Source: Turbatrix aceti
Lineage: Eukaryota; Nematoda; Chromadorea; Rhabditida; Panagrolaimidae
Reading direction: 5' to 3'
Assembly: GCA_963969345.1 (NCBI GenBank)
Contig: OZ017769.1
Location: 1,178,001-1,242,000, forward strand
DNA length: 64,000 bases
The notes beneath the pieces are model-generated. The model was not told the DNA's origin. It did not search any database and saw only the letters and a program-made list of their open reading frames with translations. Below, piece by piece: positions 45,215 through 56,093 of the stretch (within the stretch, counting starts at the first letter, position 1; each line of letters opens with the position of its first letter). Made by a program: the position numbers and the translations under genes.

Positions 45215-46910
45215 ATGCGTCATTCCTACTTGGGTATGCCAAATCTGAAACCCTACTTTTGGTCAAATTGATTTTTCAGCCACTGCAATCTCCGCTTTCT
45301 TGACAGCATGTCACTTTTTCCTCGTTAAATTCACGTATTCACGGGTCCCTGATCCTTATATGGATGAAATTTTTCACATCAATCAGACCCGAGAGTACTG
45401 TAATGGTAACTGGATGTACTGGAATCCGTTGCTGACAACGCCACCCGGGTTGTACGTGTTTACACCGAATTGGCTTTGTTTTGGCGGGGAAAGATTCGTC
45501 AATTCGGCATTCTTTGGCCTCTTGTTGTTGGGTGCTGCAGGTTTGTTACATTTTCAAATGTAAAAAATTAATTTTCATTGTATTTCTACGATAAATAAAA
45601 AGTAGTCGAGTAAAAAAGTCACAGAAAAGTAACGTAATAGCGTTCAAAAAGTGTTATTCCCAAAAAAGCAGCACCAAAAACGTAACAAAATAGTGTAAAT
45701 CAAATGTTATTTAGTGGACGTGAAGTAACACTTTTGGAGCGTTTTTTTGTTATCCCCCAAAAACAACGCCAGCAAATGTAACATTTTAGCGAAAAAAGAT
45801 GTTATCTAGCGCACCTGACGTAACATTTTATTACCGAAAAATGTTATTCGCAAAAAAAAGAGCGCCTCCAAAGTAATATTTTATCCTGAATGTTTCCACT
45901 TTTATACCTTACTTCTAATTTTTCTTCCAAATTTTTTAGCAGTCCGCCGTAAATTCGTCCAGACGGCCGGCCAAATCGACGTCCTGGCAACGACGCTCGC
46001 CGTCTGTCTGCTCCCTGTCCTGGTGGACACTTCTGTGCTCTACTACACCGATATCGGCTCGCTCGCCTTCGTTGTCTGGGGCTTCGCGCTGTCAAACCGA
46101 TACTCCTGGCTGCCCTTTGGCATTTCACTTTTCTTCCGACAGACCAACATTGTCTGGGCTGGGCTCTACGTGTTCTGCGCGTGGGTGAGGCGTTTCAACC
46201 CTGCCAAACCCCTCTCATCCACCTGGTCCGTCGTCTGGTCCCACATTGCTTTCGTCAAGCTGCTCCTCGGTTTTTTGGCCTTTGTCTGGTACAATCAGGG
46301 CATCGTGCTGGGAGACAAGACGGCCCATGTGCCGGTCTTTCACGCTCCTCAGGTACTGTACCTGTCCGCGTTTATGGTTTTCTCGTCGGGACCCCTCGTT
46401 GCTTTGACTTTTTTCAAGACCCTTCGTCGGCACTCAATTTTTACACTCCTGGCAGGTGTGCTTTTCCTGTCACCGGTCTTTGCCTACTGTGCTTCAAAAT
46501 TCACGGTCGCTCATCCATATCTCCTGGCGGACAATCGTCATTTCACATTTTACATCTGGCGTCGAATCCTGGACCGTCACCCGCTGGCTCCTATCGCGGT
46601 TGTTCCGGTTTACGTCCTGTCCAGTCTCTGGATCATCGCCCAGCTCCTGGCGTCCTTCAATCCCGTTTTCGTGGCCGGAGCTGTGCTCGCGTCAGCTGCA
46701 ACGATCGTCCCGGCCCCTCTCCTCGAGTTTCGATACTTCATCGTGCCCTACGTTCTCTGGAGACTGTCGGTCAGGGAACGGAGGCTGTCCATTGTCTGGC
46801 TCGAAGTCCTGTGGCACCTCGTCATCAACGGCGTCGCCTTGTACCTGTTCTTTGAAAAACCTTTCAGGTGGGCATCTGAGCCTGATGCTTGGCAGAGGTT
46901 CATGTGGTGA
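45215..46910 (+). CDS. ALG10: alpha-1,2-glucosyltransferase ALG10
   Basis: Exons 45215-45233, 45280-45540 and 45940-46910 (1251 bp, 416 aa; human 473). It adds the third and last glucose from dolichyl-P-glucose to the lipid-linked Glc2Man9GlcNAc2 in the ER lumen. Seen: the acidic luminal motif PYMDEIFHINQTREYC (from residue 32) with DE at 35-36, TTPPGLYV, FRQTNIVWAGL, HPYLLADNRHFTFY and LLEFRYFIVPYVLWRL, all family signatures. There are many hydrophobic membrane segments. The first exon has only six codons plus one base. Intron 2 carries a GTAAC repeat. An AATAAA at 47013-47018 is the likely poly(A) signal. Confidence 0.95.
45622..45850 (+). repeat. GTAAC-module repeat, copy 10
   Basis: In ALG10 intron 2, full length. 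Confidence 0.85.
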
Positions 46911-47012
46911 TCCCAAATTTTTGCACTTTTTGGGGTAAAAATGAAAACATTTTTTTTAGCATTCCAGGGCTTTACGGTCATTTTTTAATATTTTTTTGAC
47001 GGATAAATGATA

Positions 47013-47018
47013 AATAAA
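47013..47018 (+). terminator. poly(A) signal of ALG10
   Basis: AATAAA, 103 bp after the stop. Confidence 0.5.
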
Positions 47019-47101
47019 AACAATCTTTTTAAACAAAAATTTTTAATTTTTTTATTTTACTAATTAAAATCAATTTTTTTCACCCGTAAAAACCATCAAA
47101 C

Positions 47102-47107
47102 TTTATT
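47102..47107 (-). terminator. poly(A) signal of the 220-aa gene
   Basis: TTTATT on + (AATAAA on -), about 40 bp after the stop. Confidence 0.5.
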
Positions 47108-47145
47108 TATTATTTATCATTATTAATTTTTTAAACCCTCTCAAA

Positions 47146-47901
47146 TCATTGTACTCTGATGTTGCTGCGTCTCAGCTGTGCCACATTGGTCCGCCATCCA
47201 ATGGGTTTGATTCCCGGTGCCGAGAATACAACCCCCAAATCATTGGACACGTCATCTCGAACCGCAGCTTTCGAGAGCATGTCGCTCTGGAAAAAATAAT
47301 TTTCATAAAAACCTACTTTTACAAATTCTTACCAATTTAAAAAGTTGTTCATGGAGCGGAATATCCTGTTCGTCATCCAGAGCAGTTTTTGCCTCGTGAT
47401 ACCTGGTCAGTGACTTTTCGCATTCAGGTGTGGCCTCCCACCTGCAGAGTTTTTTCATCTCATCGTAGAGCGCGTTGACGTCGGCTTCTTCAGGGGCGGT
47501 TCGGAGCTCCTGCCATCTCTCATTGGCACGCAGGAGTTGGAAGTTGATGGAGTCCATGCCCATCGGCATCGGCAGGTAGAATCCATCTACCTGAAAATCA
47601 AATAATTTTGACGTATGTAAAAAATTTTTTGGCTTACGACAGAATCCTTGGTACGGTACTTGCCGCCAAGCTGCATAGGCACACGGTCATCGGGGATTCG
47701 AAAATCTGATCCAATGCCTCGTTCTCGCATGACATAGTGATAGACGCCCTTGGGGACGTCGACGGCACGATCTGTGCCTTGGAATTTGGTGGGAAGAAAT
47801 GTTGTCGCTCGGTCGTCCGTGATGACCGGTGCTGCTTGTACCAGAGTGGTCAGCATGGTGACTAGTATTAGGTTGTGTGGGGAAGTTGGATATTTGGACA
47901 T
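47146..47901 (-). CDS. unrecognised 220-aa protein
   Basis: Exons 47638-47901, 47333-47590 and 47146-47286 join in phase 0 (663 bp). The start is placed at 47901 because an ACTTCAG acceptor sits 8 bases before it, which suits trans- or cis-splicing just upstream of the ATG. The N-terminus (NLILVTMLTTLVQAAPV) could be a signal peptide or signal anchor. The rest is soluble, of mixed charge and rich in short helical stretches (LLRANERWQELRTAPEEAD; YDEMKKLCRWEATPECEKSL). It has a Cys pair in CRWEATPEC and a basic C-terminus. All borders are clean and codon use is like its neighbours, so I believe it is a real gene. I do not recognise the family; a mitochondrial subunit is another possibility. Confidence 0.8.
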
Positions 47902-47970
47902 CAAATTCCTGAAGTTATACAAAGATTATTAAAATAATCGTAAAAATTTTTTACGGCGGTCGTTAAAAAA

Positions 47971-48236
47971 GTAACAGCGTAAAAAAGTTACGTAACAGCG
48001 TTCAAAAAGTGTTATTCTCAAAAAACAGCACTCAAAACGTAACAAAATAGCAAAAATTGAATGTTATTCAGCGGACGTAAAGTAACACTTTAGGAGCATT
48101 TTTTGTTATCCACCAAAAACAGCGCCAGCAAACGTAATATCTTATCACAAAAAAGGATGTTATTCGGCGCACCTGACGTAACATTTTATCAGAAAAAAAT
48201 GTTATTCACAAAAACGAGGGTTTGAAAAGTAACATT
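47971..48236 (+). repeat. GTAAC-module repeat, copy 11
   Basis: The clearest full-length copy; used to define the module lengths 47, 43, 52, 44 and 51 bp. Confidence 0.9.
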
Positions 48237-48580
48237 TCCGTACACTGATACCAAAAATAACGTTAGAATGCGATGCGTTCTAATGAACAAAAAAACGTCT
48301 AAAAAAATCCATCCCAATTACCCAAAAACCGCTGTTCCTGAAAGTGAAGATAACCCACAACCACTTCCGAGCAACCAGCCCGTTCTCATCAAATTTCGCT
48401 TTCTTTTTATATATTTCCAGGTATCTTCTGCAAAAATCCCAGCCACCCCGAGCATCGTTATGGAATATGGGTCAGACTTTCACTACCTGCCAGAATTTAT
48501 TCAACAGGGGAGATGCGCAGTCATAAATCAACAAATTGTTTCGTCGTCGTCGAGAACAGACAAAATGACATATCACATTA
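48237..48580. other. GPN2 3' flank
   Basis: No gene. A minus-strand AATAAA (TTTATT on + at 48496-48501) is a probable GPN2 poly(A) signal. Confidence 0.4.
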
Positions 48581-49903
48581 TCAATTGTTCCTGATATGTC
48601 CACGCCATTCCTTGACGTCGATGTGTTCAAATCCATTGGCTTCGTCGACTTCTTTGACGAGTCGTTTCATGGATTTGAGAGATTTGACAGAGAGTGGGAC
48701 GAACGAGACGAGACTGTAGTCTTCGACGATGCTGCAGAGTCGGGCAGAGATTTCACGGTATTGGGACAGAAATGGGTGATCCTACAAAAAAAAACGAAAT
48801 TCCAATAAAAATTCTATATTTACCAAAAACTCACTTCCAAAAGATCGACGAGGTACTTGAGATCCGGGAGCTTTTCAAAGAATTCCCAATCATATGGAAG
48901 ATCCTTTTCCCTGAGGAGATCGACTTTGGTCAGAACGTTGACTTGCGCGACTTCGAGGTTCACCATGACAGACAGAGCCGCGAGAATGACGGAGACAAAT
49001 TTGCCGGCATCGGAGACGTAGAGGGAATCGCTCAGGTGAACAGCACAGAATCTCCACTCCCAGCGACCAAACTGCTCGATTATGCGTGTCATAGTGTCGT
49101 TGGAGCTGTAGAGTTCGAGTTGTCCTGGCATGTCGACGATCAGGTACGATGCTTCGCGGTCGACCGCTTTGACTTTCAGTTTTAGCCTGAAATTTGGAAT
49201 TGCGAAGACGCAAAATAAAATAAAAGATTTTTTTTGAAACGGCGTTGCTTTTGCAGAAACAATTACAAAAAAAATCAACGTTGCAAAAAAGTTATAAAAA
49301 ATAGCACATACATAAGATACTTTTGATGCGCTGGATAACATATTTTTGTCGCTGAAATGTTACGTTTTCTGGCGCTGTTTTTGTCAAATAACAAAAAATG
49401 TTCCTAAAGTGTTACTTCACGTTCGCTGAATAACATTCAATTTTCGCTATTTTGTTACGTTTTGGGTGATATTTTTTTGGGAACAACATTTTTTTTCAAC
49501 GCTATAACATTACTGTTCGGCTAGTACTACTTTTTACTGCTAGCCCTACACCTAAAGGCGATGTTTTTTCATAACAGTCAAAAATATCTAAAATTTCATA
49601 AAAAATTTCATAATCAAATCCCAAAAAGTTTTCAACTCACCAATCAATATTAACCAACAACGTCTGCATGCAGTAGCTAAGCGCTCCGTTGGGCCCGAGG
49701 TTGAATTCGTCCATGGCATCCTCGACCGTGATCAGCTCCCGGATATCCACATCGCAGGGAAACGGGATAACGTCATTTGCCGGATCCAGGTTTATCGTCA
49801 TGTAAGGCCGCTTCATCTCGTCAAAAAGCTGGGTCAGGGCATGACAGTAAGTTGACTTCCCCGCTCCGGGAGCTCCGACAACCAGTTGCCCGTATTTCAC
49901 CAT
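48581..49903 (-). CDS. GPN2: GPN-loop GTPase 2
   Basis: Exons 49641-49903, 48835-49186 and 48581-48781 (816 bp, 271 aa; human 310). GPN-loop GTPases are needed for assembly and nuclear import of RNA polymerase II and III. Seen: P-loop GAPGAGKST (10-18), NLDPAND, the defining Gly-Pro-Asn loop (70-72, LGPNGALSYCM), switch motif VDMPGQLELY, AVHLSDSLYVSDAGKFVS and LTKVDLL (G4). The C-terminal IVEDYSLVSFVPL matches GPN2 rather than GPN1 or GPN3. The ATG at 49903 was preferred over an in-frame one at 50104, whose extension is unlike the family. Intron 1 holds a GTAAC repeat. Confidence 0.93.
49326..49515 (-). repeat. GTAAC-module repeat, copy 12
   Basis: In GPN2 intron 1; modules 4-1. Confidence 0.85.
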
Positions 49904-50106
49904 TTTTTGGAAAACAGAAAAAAAAACAAACATAAAACCATTCTTTCCCGGTTGCCAGGTCGCAAATTGCGCCGCAGCTTGCACGCAGGTTTTTTCCTGG
50001 GACGCGACGTGGAAGCTCGGGCAAAACCAGCGTGTTTGCCTCTTCCTGCTCTGTCTCTTTTTGTGCTCTTCTGATTTTTGTCCCGTAATCCCGCGATTGT
50101 TCAAAG
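49904..50106. promoter_or_regulatory. bidirectional GPN2/DAD1 promoter
   Basis: 203 bp between divergent ATGs. GC-richer than the surroundings and without a TATA box, as expected for a pair of housekeeping genes. Confidence 0.5.
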
Positions 50107-51101
50107 ATGGTTGAAGCTGTCAAGATTATCAGCAAGCTCTACGATGACTACGTCAAGACGACGCCCAACCACCTGAAGCTCGTCGACGCCTACCTCTTCT
50201 ACATTGTGCTCACCGGCATCCCGCAGTTCCTCTACTGCCTTCTCGTCGGCACGTTCCCGTTCAACGCCTTTCTTTCTGGTTTTGCGTCGACTATCGCTAG
50301 CTTTGTCCTTGGCGGTGAGTTTTTTCCGGTTAAAATTAACGACGTACTTATAAAAGTTGCGGTTTTGTTACGATTTTATGAAAGCGGACAAAATTTGGGC
50401 TTTAAAAACTAAGATAACGATACAGGATCGATGCTACTTTGGTTTACGGTTGAGTTTGCTTCTGGAATTTCTAAAAAGTATCATAAATGCGAACTGTGAA
50501 TGCTAGCGAACTTGAAGTTACGGTTTTTGTAAGAGTCGAAAGTAATTTAACGAAAATACAAAAAAGTAACGTAACAGCGTTGAAAAAGTGTTATGCACAG
50601 CTCTCAAAACGTAACAAAATAGCAAAAATTGAATGTTATGCAGCGGACGTGAAGTAACACTTTAGGACCATTTTTTGTTATTCACCAAAAACAGCTCCGG
50701 CAAACGTAACATTTTAATGAAAAAACGATGTTATCCAGCTCACCGGACGTAACATTTTATAACCAAAAAATGTTATTTTGCAAAAAAGAGCGCATACTTT
50801 TTACGCTAAATACTTCGGAATCTTTGAGGTAAAGCTTTGTAACCGCACACCTGACGTAGCAAAAAATGATAATTGCACCTAACAATTTAGCCAAACATAA
50901 AAGCTTTTTGTAACAAATTGGCTGATTATTCCCATAATTGCTCAAAATAACCGTTTCGCCTTCCTTTTAGCCGCTCTTCGCATCCAGGTCGATCCTCGCA
51001 ACCGCAAGGAATTCGAAAGCATCAGTATCGAGCGCTCGTTTGCCGACTTCATTTTCGGTCATCTAGTCCTGCATCTAGTCGTCTTCAACTTCCTGGGTTG
51101 A
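50107..51101 (+). CDS. DAD1: DAD1, oligosaccharyltransferase subunit
   Basis: Exons 50107-50314 and 50971-51101 (339 bp, 112 aa; human 113). DAD1/Ost2 is a small membrane subunit of the oligosaccharyltransferase that transfers the glycan from dolichol to Asn in the ER. Seen: [20 protein letters not shown], the hydrophobic [28 protein letters not shown], and the C-terminal [20 protein letters not shown], which ends exactly as in the family. Intron 1 contains a GTAAC repeat. AATAAA at 51217-51222 is the likely poly(A) signal. Confidence 0.96.
50561..50780 (+). repeat. GTAAC-module repeat, copy 13
   Basis: In the DAD1 intron; module 1 has lost its middle. Confidence 0.85.
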
Positions 51102-51216
51102 CGTAACCCCTCTGCTATCTGTTCTCCATCAAACAGTTTTTTCGTTTTGTTTTTCTTCTTCATGGGTTGTGTTGACTGTTGTTCACAATTTTTTCCGTCT
51201 TTTTTGCTGCCTTTAT

Positions 51217-51222
51217 AATAAA
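51217..51222 (+). terminator. poly(A) signal of DAD1
   Basis: AATAAA, 115 bp after the stop and four bases from the opposing GPCR signal. Confidence 0.55.
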
Positions 51223-51226
51223 TTAA

Positions 51227-51232
51227 TTTATT
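51227..51232 (-). terminator. poly(A) signal of the GPCR gene
   Basis: TTTATT on +, about 100 bp after the GPCR stop. Confidence 0.5.
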
Positions 51233-51329
51233 ACCAGACAAATCCATGATAGTACAATACCGGTAGTTTTTTAAAAGCAAAAAATCTCACAAAAAAAAGA
51301 TATTACTGATTCATTAGTATGCACCGTGG

Positions 51330-54147
51330 TCAGCAGTACTGATCGCCGTCCTGGTGGTCAGCGAGTCTGACCACCTCGTCACTGCCACTTCCGCTGTACG
51401 GGGGTGGCCCGCTGTACGAGAAATTGTTCGCCGTCAGTGACAGCGGAGGAGATTGGTGGCAGGCACGCTGCACTCCTGAATCGTACTTGGTCAGGCTGTA
51501 GTCGCCCCGGTCGGTTTGGTTGATGCCGTTGATAAGTGTCTAAAAAACATAAGTTTAATAAAATTTGATTTTAAATAAAAACATTTTTTATCGCTAGCAT
51601 TACATTTCAATCGAAAAAATTTCTAGAGAAGTAAATTGAACGTAAGCTAACCAAAAACAACGAAGTAACGTGCAGAAAAGTTACGTATCAATATTGAAAA
51701 AAAGTGTTATTCCCAGAAAACAACACCCAAAAAGTAATAAAATAACAAAAATTGAATGTTATGCAGCAGACGTGAAGTAACACTTTAGGAGCATTTTTTG
51801 TTATCCACCAAAAACAGCGCCAGCAAACGTAATATTTTAGCGAAAAAAAGATCTTATTCGGTGCACCGAAAGTAACATTTTATCACCAAAAAATGTTATT
51901 CACAAAAACGGGCGCCTCAAAATAACACTTTTTCTTCATGTGTTCACAAAAAATGAATGTTATCTAATTTTTGCTCCCCAAAAACATCCATTTACAAAAA
52001 ACCTACTCTCTTGCCGACAACAGTAGTTCTAACGGTCGGATTAACGTCATTGACCGCGACGCACTTGATGCCGAAGAGCCTCAAAAGCGGTTGAAGCATG
52101 TTTATGAAAGCGTTTCGGAAGCTTTCATTGATCAGTCCATACATGATTGGGTTGAGACACGCCGAAGCCATGCCAATCATGTGGCAGACAATGTACTTGG
52201 ACTGACTGAACTCGATGATATCCAGGACGGTGAGGACGTTGTAGGCGTTGATGGGGAGCCACGCGATGCCGTAGATGAGCACCAGCAGGGACAGCAGAAG
52301 CATCGCCCGGCGATTTCTCTGGATCAGGCTTTGGCGCTTCGCGATGTCGATTACGGTAGAATTCTTGGCCCTGCGCCGAATGGTTGACCCGATCTGGGTG
52401 TAGGAAATTAAGAGAGCCGCGAGGGGGAGGACGTACTGCATGCCCAGGACGGCCAGGGTGTAGGTCTGCCGGGTGAAAGGTAGTCTCTCCCAGTCAGCCT
52501 CAACGCAGACCTGCGGCTTGGACTTCTTACAGTATTCCAGAATAGGTGGCATGTATTTGTGGTTCCACGGCTCGAACTGCGTGTCTTCAGCGGTCATGGC
52601 AAAAAAGTAGGGGGCAGTCACGAGCACCGCCATCAGCCAGACCCCCAGGTAGCACGCGACCGGGGCTTTCGCTGCGAGACGCCACTTGATGGGACACGAA
52701 GTCATCAGAAACCTGTCCGTCGCTATCAGAACCAGAGTGAAACAGGACACCATGAAATTGATAGCCTGGAAGGCACCTGTCGCGCGGCAGGCGAACGTCC
52801 CGAACGGCCAGTAGAAGTTGATCGTGAAATATACGGTAACGGGAGCGGTGACGAGGCAGAGAAGCAGGTCGGAGATGGCGAGGTTGACGATGAAGTAGTT
52901 TCGCATATTTCGGAGACGCGGAGTTCGGACAAAGCTCGCGATGACGAGGAGGTTGGCCAGAGCGCCGAAGGTGCAGATGAAGAAGTAGATGAAGACCACG
53001 TTAGATGCGGATCGGTGGCGCCAGTAGAATCCGTTCTGAAAATTTTAAATTAATAAAAAAATTTCGGGATGAATAAAAAAATTTAATCAATGTTCTTAAC
53101 ATAAGAAAAAAAAATTATTTATTTTTCTTTTTTTATTTAATTTTTTAAAAATTGAAATTAAATTTTTTTTATTTTAAATAAAAAAACTTTAAAAAAAAAA
53201 TTTTAGTCCGAAAAAAAGGTTTTGTCGCCCCTTTTTTCCCCTTTATCGACAACCCCTAAATCATTTCTAATTTTTACTGACACAACTTTTTTTGAACCAA
53301 GTGCACTTTTTTTCAGGGAAGAGAGTAAAAACGTGTGACATTTGTATGAAAGGGTCGCAAATTGCGTGAGACATGTGAACTTTCTCCTTTTTCTTAGAAA
53401 TATAACATTGCTTATGAACACTTGACCTTTGCGTTTCATTGTCAGGAGCCAATAACTATTCAGCTTTCCTTTTTGGCGTCCGCATTTACTCCCGTTCTGT
53501 CACCACGTCTTTTTTTGTTTTTTCCAAAGTGCATTCAGTTACATGCCCTCGATTATGTATATGCATTACGGTAAGTCAACTACACTTCTGGACTCAAAAA
53601 GGTCACTACGTTCATCCACCCTGTTACCCTGCTGTCTGCAAATCGTAATGGGCACGTAATATAATATTCCCAATTAACCGACTTTTTTGCTGGTGTCGCA
53701 TTGACTTGATTAAATTCTCTTTTTTCCTTTTGCATAAATAAATGAATGCGTATGCAGCCAGCTATGAGGATGTAAGTTTTACGCATTCTGGATTGTGACC
53801 GAGACCGATTCTTATTTGTTGCAAACATTTATTTGAATTGGAAAGAATTACTAGAGTGGGAAATTTAATTTTGTACAACGTCATTTAAAGCAATTAGCAA
53901 GAACATACTATAAACAAGGGTTTCAAATGGTGATTGATGTAAACTCTTTTTTTTCAATGAATCTAAAATTTAAGAATAAAACATTTTCTAGCACTAAAAC
54001 TTTTGTCATAAATATTTTTTCATCTAACGACCCGAATCCAAAAAAAATAATCACCTGTAAATCCACAATTTCATCGATCCATTCGCAATCCACTTCGGTC
54101 CAATTTCCAGATGGTGACCCATTTTTCGTGATGTCGTGCAGCCTCAT
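51330..54147 (-). CDS. NPY/NPF-like neuropeptide receptor (rhodopsin-class GPCR)
   Basis: Exons 54055-54147, 52007-53035 and 51330-51539 (1332 bp, 443 aa; all phase 0). The N-terminal exon is extracellular with an N-glycosylation site (NWT). Seven membrane segments lie in exon 2: TM1 FFICTFGALANLLVI, TM2 NLAISDLLLCLVTAP, TM3 with a conserved Cys (FACRATGAF) and ATDRF in place of DRY, a Cys in loop 2 (PQVCVEADW), TM6 with AWLP where CWLP is usual, and TM7 LNPIMYGLINESFRNAF (NPxxY). WPFG before TM3 and the TM7 end point to NPY/NPF-type receptors. The C-terminal exon is a Ser/Gly/Pro-rich tail. The 1-kb first intron might hide another small exon. The ligand is not predictable. Confidence 0.9.
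51673..51930 (+). repeat. GTAAC-module repeat, copy 14
   Basis: In the GPCR's second intron, antisense to the gene, full length. Confidence 0.85.
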
Positions 54148-54517
54148 ATTTTTCGAAAACCTAAAAAGTTAATCAATAGAAAAAAATTTTGAACTTGTGA
54201 TCCCGAATGTATTCATAAAAATTAAAAATCTCGCAAGAACAAAAATTTTAAAAATAGAAAATAAAAAATTGGAAAAGTGAATGTCTAGCGCATGTCATGA
54301 GACAGCACACATCAAAAAATGTTTAAAATTCACACATTTTTGATAAACAGAGGATAACAAATTTTATATCCGTCGCGCAAATAAGTAAGTAAGTAGACAA
54401 AATTGTGGGAAAACAAGACCAAAAGTATATGTTTCTTATAAGAACGAAAGATATGACTGATAAATACTTGTTACAAAAGTAAATACAACTGGGTATAAGT
54501 CGGTACTCGTATAGATA

Positions 54518-56091
54518 AAGTGCGTTCGAAAAGGTTAGACCCACCCTTAAATTAGAGGTTTGCGTAAGTACGGTAATAGTTACGGTAACGGGAGTAGGAC
54601 CATTCGAATCAGCGTGCAAAAATACATCGATATAAGTGTTCGCGAAGTTCATCCAGCGCAAAATATGGTCAGGAAAAAATTAAATGTGTTTTACGACCGT
54701 TCGAAAAGGTTAGACCCACCTTCGATTATAACGGATTTTTTTTATTTTAAAAGCGCCAAACCGCCGTAAGCAGCGTTTTACCAAACAAGCCGTTGATTTT
54801 GATCTTAAAAAACTTAAAAACAATGGTGGGGTGCGTCCCTGCTAAAAATTTTAGTCAATTTTCTGCAAGTTTGACCCCCAACATCAACAATGCCTTCCTG
54901 AAGGTTGGTGAGGGCCAAAAATAGACGTTTATCGGCAAAAACAGCACACACGTAATGTATACGTAAGTTTTCAATCGATAAATCATCAGTACACCCAGCG
55001 CTGTTTGACAGAAAATTATTTTTCCTTATGAAAAACATGCTGATGTTGGGGCCTAACATGTTTAGATCCAATTTTCAATCGATATAAATTTTTTACAAAG
55101 CGCCCATGTCACCAGATTTGTAGCAAATAGTCATTTGAAGCCATCCCGCAAGAATCCGTGTACTTCTGGCAGAAAACAAAAGCATAGACAACCGGTCTGT
55201 ATTTCGTCAAAAACAAGAGTTAGATGTCAAGTTCCAAAACTTCAATTTATGGCTTAATTTTAAATTGCGCTCTATGTCTTAGGCTCAGAAAATGTTTTAC
55301 TGGAACTGTTTTAATAGTTTGACACGTTTTTAGCCAAATTTGTCCAAAGAAATCCACTACTGGATTTGTCGCAACGTCCGGAGCATTGTGAGGTTGACCT
55401 TGAGGTTTACCAAACCCTCTGCATAGCGTGTATTCTCTGTAGCATGTACGGGGGATTGTGCCAAATAGTTTGTAGTGCTCATGGAATATAATTATGTTAA
55501 CATTGGCACATTGTAAAAAATTTATATCGATTGAAAATTGGATCTAAACATGTTAGGCCCCAACATCAGCATGTTTTTCATAAGGAAAAATAATTTTCTG
55601 TCAAACAGCGCAGGGTGTACTGATGATTTATCGATTGCAAACTTACGTATACATCACGTGTGTGCTGTTTTTGCCGATAAACGTCTAGTTTTGGCCCTCA
55701 CCAACCTTCAGGAAGGCATTGTTGATGTTGGGGGTCAAACTTGCAGAAAATTGACTAAAATTTTTATCAGGAACCCGCCCCACCTTTGTTATAAAGTTTT
55801 TTAAGATCAAAATCAACGGCTTGTTCGGTAAAATGTTGCGAACGGCGGTTTGGCGCTTTTAAAATTAAGAAAATCCGTCATAATCGAAGGTGGGTCTAAC
55901 CTTTTCGAACGGTCGTAAAACACATTTTATTTTTTCCTGACCGTATTTTGCGCTGGATGAACTTCGCGAACACTTATATCGATGTATTTTTGCACGCTGA
56001 TTCGAATGGTCCTACTCCCGTTACCGTAACTATTACCGTACTTACGCAAACCTCTAATTTAAGGGTGGGTCTAACCTTTTCGAACGCACTT
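54518..56091. mobile_element. 1574-bp fold-back element with TA target duplication
   Basis: Ends are AAGTGCGTTCGAAAAGG and its inverse, with TA on each side (54516-54517 and 56092-56093). The arms, about 570 bp each, are inverted copies; the centre (about 55086-55520) is unique. A sub-terminal repeat of the end motif (CCGTTCGAAAAGGTTAGACC, near 54699) exists in both arms. Related ORFs of 85-88 codons (54814-55071 on - and 55538-55804 on +) are the same sequence seen in each arm. Arms are not perfectly identical. Non-autonomous; Tc1/mariner-like by its TA duplication. Confidence 0.8.
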
Positions 56092-56093
56092 TA

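Noticed and set aside
47168..47240. B-box-like GGGTTTGATTCCCGG suggesting a tRNA.
   Set aside because: It lies inside the in-phase third exon of the minus-strand 220-aa gene, and no cloverleaf forms.
47971..48236. The regularly spaced GTAAC units look like a CRISPR array.
   Set aside because: The genome is eukaryotic, units vary in sequence and length, and the spacers are the same in every copy across the window, so this is a dispersed repeat.
49904..50104. An N-terminal extension of GPN2 starting at 50104.
   Set aside because: The 67 extra residues are unlike any GPN protein, and the P-loop is at the expected distance from the ATG at 49903.
54814..55804. Two similar 85-88-codon ORFs in the second fold-back element.
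   Set aside because: They are the same arm sequence read from both sides. Mild conservation is expected from arm homogenisation, with no recognisable domain.
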